Source of the DNA: DAINRZ01 sp964634885
GTDB taxonomy: Bacteria; Bacteroidota; Ignavibacteria; Kapaibacteriales; UBA2268
Direction: 5' to 3'
Assembly (NCBI GenBank): GCA_964634885.1
Contig: CAZWLN010000086.1
Coordinates: 1 to 13,668, forward strand
DNA length: 13,668 nt
Part shown: positions 7,455-13,668 of the stretch, in pieces
Layout: every line of letters begins with the position of its first letter
How positions within the stretch are numbered: position 1 is the stretch's first letter
The notes under the pieces: generated by a model
What the model was told of the DNA's origin: nothing
The model's input: only the letters and a program-made list of their open reading frames with translations
Databases searched by the model: none
Made by a program: the position numbers and the translations under genes

Positions 7455-8737
7455 TATTTGTCTGCTTCTCCCATTATCGGATCTATCGAACCAATTGCTA
7501 ATATTACGTCGGCTACCATCGAGCCTTTTACCATATACGCCAGTCCCTGCAGATTGGAGGCTGAAGGGGAGCGTATTTTCATTTTCCAGGGGTGGCCGGT
7601 ACCGTCAGACACAATGAAAAAGCCCAGTTCGCCTTTGGGCGATTCCACAGCGGTGTATGTCTCACCGGGTACAGGCGCTGCTCCGTAGTTGATGAGCATG
7701 AAATCATGGATCAGTTCTTCCATTTTCGTATATACTTCTGCCTTCTTAGGAAGGGAAGTCCTGGGGCTGTTAAGCCTGACTTCTCCCGTGGGCATCTTGT
7801 CGAGAATCTGGTAAACCATCTTCAGGCTTTCTTTCATCTCGTCCACCCTGACCATATACCTTGACCAGACATCGCCGTCGTTGCGGGTTACAACGTTGAA
7901 GTCGAGTTGATCGTAAAACATGTAAGGCCTGTCGCGCCTCAGGTCTCTCGGAACGCCCGAGCCGCGTAGTGTAGGGCCGGTCAGGCCGAGTTGTATGGCT
8001 TTTCCCGGAGGCATGATGCAGATTCCGGCAAGCCTTTTGATGAAAATTTTATTCCTGTGTACGAGTTTCTCAATGTTTTGCAGGTAGTGAGGAAATTCGT
8101 CCGCCCACTTCCTGATTTTTGCAATTACCTCATCGCCGATGTCATTGACAACGCCGCCGATGCGCGTATAGCTCGTTGTAAACCTTGCGCCGCAAATAAG
8201 TTCGAAGATGTCGTAGAGTTTTTCGCGCTCGACGAAAGCCCAAAGGAGGATTGTCAGGGCGCCGGCGTCCATGCAGGTTGAACCCACGGCCATCAGGTGG
8301 GAGGATATCCTCGCTAATTCTGAAATCAGCATCCTTATCCATTGGGCGCGTGGCGGAGCTTCGACACCGAGAGAATTCTCGATTGCAAGAGCTACGGCAG
8401 TGTTATTGGAAAAGGGTGCAAGATAATCGAGCCTGTCAGTGTGAGGCATGAACTCATGATAGGTCATGTTCTCGGCAAGTTTCTCGTAGCCGCGGTGCAG
8501 GTAACCCAGTTCAGGAACAGCATTGATGACCGTTTCGCCATCGAGGCGGAGCAGCAGCCTCAGCACACCGTGGGTAGCAGGGTGCTGGGGGCCCATGTTC
8601 AACACGAGGTCGTTCTCAAGAGGGTCCTCGAAAATGGCTGAAGTATCCTTGTCGAGCAGTTCCCTGAGAATGCGGCTGTGCCTTGCCTGCTCTATTCTAT
8701 TTATTTCTGCCGTTGTTCTGACATTATATCCTGCCAA
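7454..8737 (-). CDS. nuoD: NADH-quinone oxidoreductase subunit D (complex I 49-kDa subunit)
   Basis: A 427-residue subunit of the peripheral arm of respiratory complex I, which helps form the quinone-binding site. The hallmark GPQHPATHG is at 49-57. By family knowledge, H56 and Y105 (in DRLDYL) match the quinone-contacting His and Tyr of the Thermus subunit and have the same 49-residue spacing. ELGYLHRGYEK, RIGGVVNDI, LRGSGVPRDLRRDRPY and the C-terminal SIDPIMGE are also diagnostic. Length is full and the gene appears intact. The start must be TTG 8737: an in-frame TGA lies two codons upstream, the next ATG is codon 48, and AGGGAG lies 9 bases before. No other nuo genes flank it. It is cotranscribed with trmH and probably has its own promoter at about 8785-8816. 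Confidence 0.96.
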   Translation of the reverse strand: MAGYNVRTTAEINRIEQARHSRILRELLDKDTSAIFEDPLENDLVLNMGPQHPATHGVLRLLLRLDGETVINAVPELGYLHRGYEKLAENMTYHEFMPHTDRLDYLAPFSNNTAVALAIENSLGVEAPPRAQWIRMLISELARISSHLMAVGSTCMDAGALTILLWAFVEREKLYDIFELICGARFTTSYTRIGGVVNDIGDEVIAKIRKWADEFPHYLQNIEKLVHRNKIFIKRLAGICIMPPGKAIQLGLTGPTLRGSGVPRDLRRDRPYMFYDQLDFNVVTRNDGDVWSRYMVRVDEMKESLKMVYQILDKMPTGEVRLNSPRTSLPKKAEVYTKMEELIHDFMLINYGAAPVPGETYTAVESPKGELGFFIVSDGTGHPWKMKIRSPSASNLQGLAYMVKGSMVADVILAIGSIDPIMGEADK

Positions 8738-8784
8738 TATTCACATCTCCCTATAATATAAAATTCTATAAAAAGATACAGCAA

Positions 8785-8816
8785 CAAATATATTTAAATT
8801 TGACGTAAACGGCAAT
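8785..8816 (-). promoter_or_regulatory. Predicted Bacteroidota-type promoter for nuoD-trmH
   Basis: On the reverse strand, ATTG (complement of 8813-8816) is followed after 20 bases by TATATTTG (complement of 8785-8792). This matches the TTTG/TTG -33 and TAnnTTTG -7 arrangement of Bacteroidota primary-sigma promoters. It lies in the 84-base gap between the phosphatase-like gene and nuoD and leaves a leader of about 40 bases. It suggests that nuoD-trmH can be expressed independently of the two upstream genes. Confidence 0.5.
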
Positions 8817-8821
8817 TATTT

Positions 8822-9613
8822 CTATTTCATACAAGGACATATCTCTTTTCTGATGTTGTCGGGAATCTCATATTCTTTAAAAGGCTCGAAGTTCCTGATT
8901 TTTTTCTTGATGTGGTCATAGCCCTTGTTGCCGGCGCCGTCGGCGTTCTTTTCCCAGTATTTTACGGCTTCGTCGTCCGATACTTTACAGAACTGCTTCA
9001 GCAGTATGGTGCTGGCGTAGCCTGACTGGTGCCAGCCGTTCCAGCAGTGCAGGTAAATCGGCCCGGCGTTGGGGTCGTTAATGGCGTCGTAAACCATCTT
9101 TACCATCTTCCTGATGTCTTTTTCGTTGCCGAGGGAGTTCTGGTAATAGTTCAGGGTGTTTCCGTTCTCCTTTGTATGAATTTCCTTCGGGGCCTCCTTG
9201 AAATTCGTTCCGTAAAGATAGACAGCGGCGTCGAAGCCGTTTTTACAGAGGTTGACAAGGCCGTCTTTCTGCAGAGGGTTGTTGTTTTCTCTTTTATTAT
9301 TCTTGTTATATACATTATTGGCTCCGCCCCTGTACGCTACACCGTGGAGTATTACCCTCATGTTACGTGTACCGTACAGCGATTCGTTGCCGTTGCCGCG
9401 GTTGTCGGTAATTTTTTCGCTCGCACAATCCTTGCCGTAGAGCTTTTTGTAGTACCGGAAGCGTTCTATGTTGGTCTTGAACGATTTCGGAGCCTGAATG
9501 GAAGACAAGGGATTGTAATAGCCGCCTCCGTTGTTGTCCGAAGAAAGGAAGCCGGCCGGTAACAGCGCCATTGTCAGTAGTATCAGCAGTAGTTTCGTTT
9601 TTCTCTTTATCAT
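8822..9613 (-). CDS. Exported dual-specificity-phosphatase-like protein lacking the P-loop arginine
   Basis: From ATG 9613 (AGGTG upstream; a GTG three codons earlier is the alternative) the protein has 263 residues. It has a signal peptide (hydrophobic about 8-23) and so probably acts in the periplasm. The core resembles dual-specificity phosphatases: VAYRGGANN (92-100), GLVNLCKNGFDAAVYLYG (118-135), then PIYLHCWNGWHQSG (185-198). The expected active-site loop is HCxxGxxR(S/T). Here His189, Cys190 and Gly193 are present, but the arginine position is Gln196. Without that residue, classical phosphatase chemistry may be weak or changed. The C-terminus ends in CPCMK. It lies 34 bases after the membrane metallophosphoesterase, so the two are likely cotranscribed. 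It ends with TAG, followed two codons later by TAA. The exact family and substrate are unknown. Confidence 0.78.
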   Translation of the reverse strand: MIKRKTKLLLILLTMALLPAGFLSSDNNGGGYYNPLSSIQAPKSFKTNIERFRYYKKLYGKDCASEKITDNRGNGNESLYGTRNMRVILHGVAYRGGANNVYNKNNKRENNNPLQKDGLVNLCKNGFDAAVYLYGTNFKEAPKEIHTKENGNTLNYYQNSLGNEKDIRKMVKMVYDAINDPNAGPIYLHCWNGWHQSGYASTILLKQFCKVSDDEAVKYWEKNADGAGNKGYDHIKKKIRNFEPFKEYEIPDNIRKEICPCMK

Positions 9614-9647
9614 TATTTTCACCTGTATAATATTAATTTGAATTCTT

Positions 9648-10859
9648 TTATTTGATTATTATGTCGGCAAACACAATTTCCGAACGGCTGCAAACGCGGT
9701 ACTGAGGCCCCCAGAGCCCTAAGCCGCATGAAACGATGAATTGCGTGTTGCCGATTTTATCATAGCCCCAGCTTACTTTGTACATGAAGTGTGTAGCGAT
9801 GTTAAGCGGGAACATCTGTCCGTGGTGGGTATGCCCGGACACCTGAAGCCCAACATCGTTTTCCACGGCTTCATCGAGCCCTCTCGGCTGATGGTCCATC
9901 AGGATGACCGGCAGGTCGGCCGTTTTCGCCGATAGTATCTCCGAAAGCTTCCTGCGGCCCTTATCCATCCTGTCCGTCCTGCCGGCAAGATAGAAAGCGC
10001 TGTCCACAAGAGCCAGGGAATCGTCCATCAGGATGAATCCGCAACTCCTGATGAACCTGCGGCTCTCCTCCAGGTCGTCAAAATGTTCATGGTTACCGGT
10101 TACTGCCCAGACTCCAAGTCGTGGTTTCAGGGCGTGAAAATCTTCACTGAAGGGTTTGCCTTTCAACAGGTCGGGACGGCTGTCCACAATGTCGCCGACA
10201 ACGAGTACCAGGTCGGGTTTGATTGCATTGATCATTGAAACCTTATCTTTTACCCAGTTGTCCGGTGTGTTGAATGTAAGATGAAGGTCGGAGATTATTA
10301 CTACCCTGAGGCTGTCCGGCCTCCCCGACTTTTGGGGAAGTTCGACGTTGTAGCGGCTGTATATGGTCTTGTCCTGCGCCCGGTAAGCGAAAACCATTGT
10401 AACTGTGGTTACTGTCAGGATGAAGGCCAGGGCTGCAAGCCTTACTTTAGGGTTCTCGACGGTTTCTTTTTTTACTATTTTCATCTTTTCACCTAAGTAT
10501 GCTATAATGCTGACGGCGAGCGTTGTAAGGAAGAGGTAGAGTCCGGCGGGGAGCCAGAACAAACCGGTTTCCAGTATTGCGATTAAGAAAAAATTGTCGG
10601 GGAAAGAAGGTACAAAATGCATGAAAGCAAATCCCATGGGAAAGGCCATTGACAGGGCAATGAGAATGCCCAGAAGAGAATATTTGACTTTTTCGCTGCC
10701 GGTGGTTTTGATCGCCTTGCGATAGATGTAATAGCCCGGAAGAAAAAGAATGCCGGAAATGACGGTAAACACAAACAGGAAAATCTGAGTGAAAAACATG
10801 AGCGTCAGAGCGCCTGCAATAGATAATACCAACAAAATAACTTTATTCTTTTTCTGCAT
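9648..10859 (-). CDS. Membrane-anchored metallophosphoesterase (calcineurin-like, YkuE/YaeI type)
   Basis: A 403-residue protein. The N-terminal 160 residues contain about five hydrophobic segments (roughly 7-30, 31-46, 62-83, 89-122 and 140-158). The catalytic domain follows, with the complete two-metal signature: DLH (D191, H193), GDIVDSR (222-228), GNHEH (255-259), DHQP (H323) and GHTHHGQ (342-348). It should hydrolyse a phosphoester or pyrophosphate at the membrane surface. Related enzymes act on lipid or nucleotide pyrophosphates, such as UDP-diacylglucosamine, but the substrate cannot be read from the sequence. The ATG at 10859 is preceded by AAGGA and GGGG stretches. It is the first of four codirectional reverse-strand genes, 34 bases ahead of the phosphatase-like gene, and is divergent from the YgiQ gene. 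Confidence 0.9.
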   Translation of the reverse strand: MQKKNKVILLVLSIAGALTLMFFTQIFLFVFTVISGILFLPGYYIYRKAIKTTGSEKVKYSLLGILIALSMAFPMGFAFMHFVPSFPDNFFLIAILETGLFWLPAGLYLFLTTLAVSIIAYLGEKMKIVKKETVENPKVRLAALAFILTVTTVTMVFAYRAQDKTIYSRYNVELPQKSGRPDSLRVVIISDLHLTFNTPDNWVKDKVSMINAIKPDLVLVVGDIVDSRPDLLKGKPFSEDFHALKPRLGVWAVTGNHEHFDDLEESRRFIRSCGFILMDDSLALVDSAFYLAGRTDRMDKGRRKLSEILSAKTADLPVILMDHQPRGLDEAVENDVGLQVSGHTHHGQMFPLNIATHFMYKVSWGYDKIGNTQFIVSCGLGLWGPQYRVCSRSEIVFADIIIK

Positions 10860-11045
10860 AAAACCCCATTTTCCTTCTTTACATACGACAATTATTCTAT
10901 TTCGTTGTAACTTCGAATTTATTTTATTGATGAGAGACGTGTAATATTTAGTCCTGATTATGTAATAGTAATTATTAGGACCTTCGCTATTTGTAGTGGG
11001 TAATAATGAAGAAAATCAAATGTATATTTTTCAAATCTCAATGGA

Positions 11046-11142
11046 TACACCCCGGCTGCTGACGCAGCCACCCATCTTTTTAGAGGGGTTAAGGCCTGTT
11101 GTTACGCTCCCCCTCTGGCAAGAGAGGGCTGGGGGGTGTGTA
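11046..11142. repeat. C/G-rich dispersed-type repeat with nested hairpins
   Basis: The outer arms ACACCCC (11047-11053) and GGGGTGT (11133-11139) are complementary. Inside are GGCTGC-TGAC-GCAGCC (11054-11069) and CCCTCT-GGCAAG-AGAGGG (11111-11128), both able to fold. The C-tract/G-tract style is like the block at 13498-13625 and like small repeats common between genes in Bacteroidota. It contains no coding sequence. Confidence 0.6.
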
Positions 11143-11221
11143 ATAGCGCTTTATTCCTCTATTTTTGTCAGATCACCTCTTGCTACTAATACCCATTTCC
11201 GTAATAATATATACTTTTAAC

Positions 11222-11265
11222 CCATACTAAATAGCGAAGAGCCAATTAATATTTACATTATTTTC
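11222..11265 (-). repeat. Dispersed intergenic repeat, partial copy 2
   Basis: Bases 11222-11244 match 108-130 at 20 of 23 positions (CCATACT-AATAG-GAA-AGCCA pattern). The likeness continues, with small gaps, through TTTACAT and ATTTTC to about 11265. The palindrome part seen in the other two copies is missing here. It lies just upstream of the YgiQ gene. Confidence 0.5.
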
Positions 11266-11295
11266 CCGGCTGATTCGATTAATACTAATTTGGCA

Positions 11296-12996
11296 ATGAA
11301 CGGTAAAGGCGCGATGGAGTTTCTTCCGACGACAAAGGAGGAGTTAAACAGGCTGGGATGGGACAGGCCCGATGTAATAATCGTGTCGGGCGACACATAT
11401 ATCGACACTCCATACGACGGCGCCGCTGTCATCGGCAGGACGCTTGCCGACGCCGGTTACCGCACTGCAATCATCGCCCAGCCCGATGTGAATTCGCCGG
11501 AAGATATTACCCGGCTGGGAGAACCGGCTCTGTTCTGGGGCGTAACGGGCGGATGCGTCGATTCGATGGTTGCCAATTACACAGCCCTGAAAAAGAAACG
11601 TATGCACGACGACCTGACTCCCGGCGGAGTGAACGACAGGAGGCCCGACCGTGCCGTTTCCGCCTACGTTAACCTCATCCGCAGGTTTTTCAAGAACACG
11701 GCGCCGATAGTAATCGGTGGGGTGGAAGCGAGCCTCAGGAGGATTGCCCACTATGATTTCTGGGATAATGCGGTACGCCGGCCCATTCTCTTCGATTCCA
11801 AAGCCGACCTGCTCGTCTATGGAATGGGGGAGAAGACCGTTGTACAGCTGGCTGGAGCCCTCAGGAACAGAGAGGACTACAAGTCAATAAAAGGCCTGGC
11901 CTATATTTCCAAAACTCCTCCCGAAGGCTATCTCGTGCTGCCGTCGTTTGAGGAAGTGAAAAGCGACTCCGGGAAATTCACTGAGATGTTTGAGATTTTC
12001 TACAGGAATAATGATCCCCTGAGCACAGTGGGGCTGGTTCAGAAGAACGGCGACAGGTACTGCGTCGTCAATCCCCCGCAGGACAGCCTTACAAGCGGAG
12101 AACTTGACAAAGTGTATGAACTGGGCTACCGACGCGACGTCCATCCCTGGTACAAAAAACAGGGCGAAGTCAGGGCGATCGAAACGGTCAGGTTCTCTGT
12201 CACATCCCATCGCGGCTGTTACGGCGAATGCAATTTCTGCAGCATTGCCGTACACCAGGGCCGGCGCATTGTCAGCCGCAGCCGAAGGTCCATCGTCAGG
12301 GAAGTTGAAGCGATGGCCGGGCACAAGCATTTCAAAGGCATTATCTCCGATGTCGGCGGCCCGACAGCAAATATGTACGGCAACAGTTGTCCGGTAATGG
12401 ACAAAAACGGGGCCTGCCGTAACAAACGCTGCGCTTTCCCTGAAAAATGCAGCAACATGAACATTGACCACCTTCCGTCGATTGATCTGCTGAGGGAACT
12501 GAGGAAAATCGAAGGAGTCAAGAAAGTGTTCGTCGGCTCCGGTGTCAGGTACGACCTGGTAATTGCCGACGACGCGAGCGGCAGGCGCTACCTGCGCGAT
12601 ATTGTCGAAAACCACGTGTCGGGCCAGATGAAGATTGCCCCGGAGCATACCGACGATCAAGTCCTGAAGCTGATGGGCAAGCCCTCGAACAGGAGCCTGA
12701 CTGAGTTTAAGAAGCAGTTCGACAATATGACCGCCAAAGCCGGCAAGAAGCAGTATCTTACATATTACTTCATTGCTGCCTATCCCGGCTGCGACATGGA
12801 CAGGATGAAGGAACTGAACAGGTTCATCAGGAAGGAGCTTCGCCTCAGTCCCGAGCAGGTGCAGGTCTTTACGCCTACGCCGTCAACCTGGGCGACGCTG
12901 ATGTACTATTCGGGCAGGGATCCCTTTGCCGGCAATGAGATATTCGTCGAGAAAGATAAGCTGAACAGGCAGAGACAAAAGGATTGCATCCTTTAA
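11296..12996 (+). CDS. ygiQ: YgiQ-family radical SAM protein (UPF0313)
   Basis: From ATG 11296 the protein has 566 residues. Other possible starts are TTG 11290 and ATG 11314; the latter has AAAGG 4 bases upstream and begins MEFLPTTKEE, which also fits the family. The N-terminal domain has the typical VIIVSGDTYIDTPYDGAAVIGR and WGVTGGCVDSMVANYT. The radical SAM cluster motif C-x3-C-x2-C is at residues 308, 312 and 315 (GCYGECNFC), and should bind a 4Fe-4S cluster that cleaves S-adenosylmethionine. FKGIISDVGGPTANMYG, further cysteines at about 375-400, and QVQVFTPTPSTWATLMYYSG complete the family pattern. It is shorter at the C-terminus than E. coli YgiQ. The cytoplasmic substrate of the family is not known to me. 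It is transcribed alone and ends with TAA. Confidence 0.93.
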   Translation: MNGKGAMEFLPTTKEELNRLGWDRPDVIIVSGDTYIDTPYDGAAVIGRTLADAGYRTAIIAQPDVNSPEDITRLGEPALFWGVTGGCVDSMVANYTALKKKRMHDDLTPGGVNDRRPDRAVSAYVNLIRRFFKNTAPIVIGGVEASLRRIAHYDFWDNAVRRPILFDSKADLLVYGMGEKTVVQLAGALRNREDYKSIKGLAYISKTPPEGYLVLPSFEEVKSDSGKFTEMFEIFYRNNDPLSTVGLVQKNGDRYCVVNPPQDSLTSGELDKVYELGYRRDVHPWYKKQGEVRAIETVRFSVTSHRGCYGECNFCSIAVHQGRRIVSRSRRSIVREVEAMAGHKHFKGIISDVGGPTANMYGNSCPVMDKNGACRNKRCAFPEKCSNMNIDHLPSIDLLRELRKIEGVKKVFVGSGVRYDLVIADDASGRRYLRDIVENHVSGQMKIAPEHTDDQVLKLMGKPSNRSLTEFKKQFDNMTAKAGKKQYLTYYFIAAYPGCDMDRMKELNRFIRKELRLSPEQVQVFTPTPSTWATLMYYSGRDPFAGNEIFVEKDKLNRQRQKDCIL

Positions 12997-13081
12997 CCTC
13001 AATCTGTATTGAAATATTAAACAAGTATTTGTAATAGGAATTATATTTAGAAAAATTGTATAATCATGAAAAAGGAAGGCT

Positions 13082-13282
13082 ATGTTTTTCCAAAAAAATA
13101 AGAAGTATATCAAATTCTTCTTCTCAATTTTCATAAGTATTCTTGTTATCTGTCCGATTTTCGAATATTTTGTACTCGGTAATGATGAATCTTTCATCAA
13201 ACAAATCTACCGTTATAGTGCTTTAGGTTTTTTGAGCGCAGGATTTACTACTTTTTCAGGTACCTGGATGAAAACGATGTGA
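13082..13282 (+). CDS. Small hypothetical membrane protein
   Basis: A 66-residue protein with a lysine-rich start (MFFQKNKKYIK), one strong membrane segment (about 12-31, FFFSIFISILVICPIFEYFV) and a second, weaker one (about 44-62, YSALGFLSAGFTTF). The ATG has a very good ribosome-binding site (AAGGAAGG, 13072-13079), which is the main reason to accept it. A TATAAT at 13059-13064 is nearby but probably coincidental, since Bacteroidota promoters use a different consensus. No family was recognised. It is AT-rich, 85 bases after the YgiQ gene, and followed by a repeat-rich noncoding region. Confidence 0.5.
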   Translation: MFFQKNKKYIKFFFSIFISILVICPIFEYFVLGNDESFIKQIYRYSALGFLSAGFTTFSGTWMKTM

Positions 13283-13347
13283 GGAAAAAGAAGAAACCGG
13301 TTAAAGATTGAACCGGATTGAAAAGCCGGGTTCCACTGGTGGTTTTT

Positions 13348-13447
13348 AGGTTTTTCGCTGTTCAGTATGGATTTATTAGTCATGATGGTTGTAAAGAAGC
13401 AGTATTATTCTATTATTTCGTAGAGACGCAAGGCCTTGCGTCTCTAC
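13348..13447 (+). repeat. Dispersed intergenic repeat, copy 3 (forward), with 28-bp perfect palindrome
   Basis: Positions 13420-13447 form a perfect 28-bp palindrome (half-arm GTAGAGACGCAAGG), whose central 24 bases are identical to 24-47. Upstream, GTCATGATG (13379-13387) lies 32 bases from the palindrome, the same distance as in copy 1. TTCAGTATGGA (13361-13371) is also shared. The 23-base stretch 13348-13370 matches the complement of 108-130 at 18 positions. This shows an element of about 100 bases rather than just a shared palindrome. Copies 1 and 3 are in opposite orientation near the two ends of the window. Confidence 0.75.
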
Positions 13448-13497
13448 TGGTGCGGCTTTCCGGTGTTTCGTATGAGATAATTAATCGCCCGGTGCGC

Positions 13498-13625
13498 TTT
13501 ACCCCGCCTAAATCCTCCCCAAGGGGAGGACTTGAAGAGTCGACCAGCTTTCTTAGCTTCTCCTTCCCTCAGGGGAATAATTCCCCTTGGGAATAATTCC
13601 CCTGGGGAAGGCAGGGATGGGGTGG
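13498..13625. repeat. C/G-rich intergenic repeat block with hairpins and a short tandem duplication
   Basis: TCCTCCCC-AA-GGGGAGGA (13513-13530) is an inverted pair. GGGAATAATTCCCC occurs twice (13573-13586 and 13589-13602, period 16), each copy itself nearly palindromic. The block opens with ACCCCGCC and closes with GGGATGGGGTGG, giving complementary outer ends. It resembles 11046-11142 in style and the small intergenic repeats of Bacteroidota genomes. Confidence 0.6.
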
Positions 13626-13633
13626 TCAAGTTT

Positions 13634-13668
13634 ATCAAGTTCGTAAAGATCATCAAGTTCATAAAGAA
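13634..13668. repeat. Short tandem direct repeat at the window edge (period 18)
   Basis: ATCAAGTTCRTAAAGA occurs at 13634-13649 and 13652-13667, with a further partial TCAAGTT at 13626-13632. The array may continue beyond the window. There is no flanking cas gene or unique spacer pattern, so it is not a CRISPR. Confidence 0.55.

Larger units (their letters stand above)
10860..11295. other. Gene-free divergent intergenic region
   Basis: This region separates the metallophosphoesterase and YgiQ genes and should contain the promoters for both; no confident promoter element could be picked. It holds a C/G-rich repeat at 11046-11142 and a partial copy of the window-end repeat at 11222-11265. A 74-codon forward frame at 10996-11220 runs through the repeat and is not considered a gene. 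Confidence 0.6.
13283..13668. other. Repeat-rich region without genes at the right end
   Basis: A 6-bp stem (CCGGTT 13297-13302, AACCGG 13311-13316) just after the small membrane gene could end its transcript, although no U-run follows. The rest is taken up by the dispersed repeat copy 3, a C/G-rich block with hairpins, and short tandem repeats running to the window edge. Reading frames across it on both strands pass through palindromes and are not credible genes. Confidence 0.6.

Noticed and set aside
9029..9562. 177-codon forward open frame
   Set aside because: Antisense to the phosphatase-like gene, which has a signal peptide and a recognisable active-site loop; the forward frame has neither.
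11884..12660. 258-codon open frame on the reverse strand
   Set aside because: It lies wholly antisense to the strongly supported YgiQ gene and shows no domain; GC-rich coding DNA often leaves such open frames.
13059..13064. TATAAT as a sigma-70 -10 box for the small membrane gene
   Set aside because: No matching -35 was found at correct spacing, and the organism type suggests the TAnnTTTG consensus instead.
13318..13596. 92-codon forward open frame in the right-end region
   Set aside because: It crosses the perfect palindrome and C/G-rich hairpins of dispersed repeats, so the coding look is a by-product of repeat sequence.
13626..13668. CRISPR-like direct repeats
   Set aside because: The period is 18 bases with 2-base gaps, there are no spacers and no cas genes; it is a simple tandem repeat.
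1..13668. tRNA, rRNA, riboswitch or transposase genes
   Set aside because: Both strands were scanned by eye; no cloverleaf, rRNA-like stretch, known riboswitch core or transposase domain could be recognised.

Overview
This 13.7-kb window looks like part of a Bacteroidota / Chlorobi-Ignavibacteria-group chromosome, probably an uncultured or environmental lineage. The evidence is: a propeller protein ending in a type IX secretion (T9SS)-style C-terminal sorting domain; a DUF3078-like outer-membrane protein; TAnnTTTG-type -7 promoter elements; several exported proteins; and dispersed palindromic or C/G-rich repeats in the intergenic DNA. The class-level assignment is inference.

Layout, left to right. 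(1) 1-209 holds a dispersed repeat with a perfect 24-bp palindrome. (2) 210-1610 (-) is an exported TPR protein. (3) 1611-2458 is gene-free and includes a GC-rich patch with a hairpin. (4) 2459-5796 (+) is an AT-rich row of three exported-protein genes: a small unknown secreted protein, a thioredoxin-fold/propeller-like protein with a CIGC motif, and a seven-repeat propeller with a T9SS-like sorting domain. (5) 5883-6752 (+) is a DUF3078-like outer-membrane protein gene split by an in-frame TAG after codon 208; the reading frame continues intact to a natural-looking C-terminus. (6) 6858-10859 (-) holds four codirectional genes. In transcription order they are a membrane metallophosphoesterase, an exported dual-specificity-phosphatase-like protein whose catalytic Arg position is Gln, an isolated complex I subunit nuoD, and trmH, whose start overlaps the nuoD stop by one base. 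(7) 11296-12996 (+) is a YgiQ-family radical SAM protein, divergent from the metallophosphoesterase. (8) 13082-13282 (+) is a small membrane protein. (9) 13283-13668 is repeat-rich and contains a second copy, inverted, of the repeat found at the left end.

Housekeeping functions (NuoD in respiratory complex I, TrmH in tRNA G18 2'-O-methylation, YgiQ) are mixed with envelope and secreted proteins of unknown role. No mobile-element genes, CRISPR array, tRNA or rRNA were recognised. I do not see a complete, clearly new biological system. The best candidates for something undescribed are the AT-rich secreted three-gene row, the altered phosphatase family member paired with a membrane metallophosphoesterase, the stop-interrupted outer-membrane gene, and the dispersed repeat family that sits in inverted orientation near both ends.
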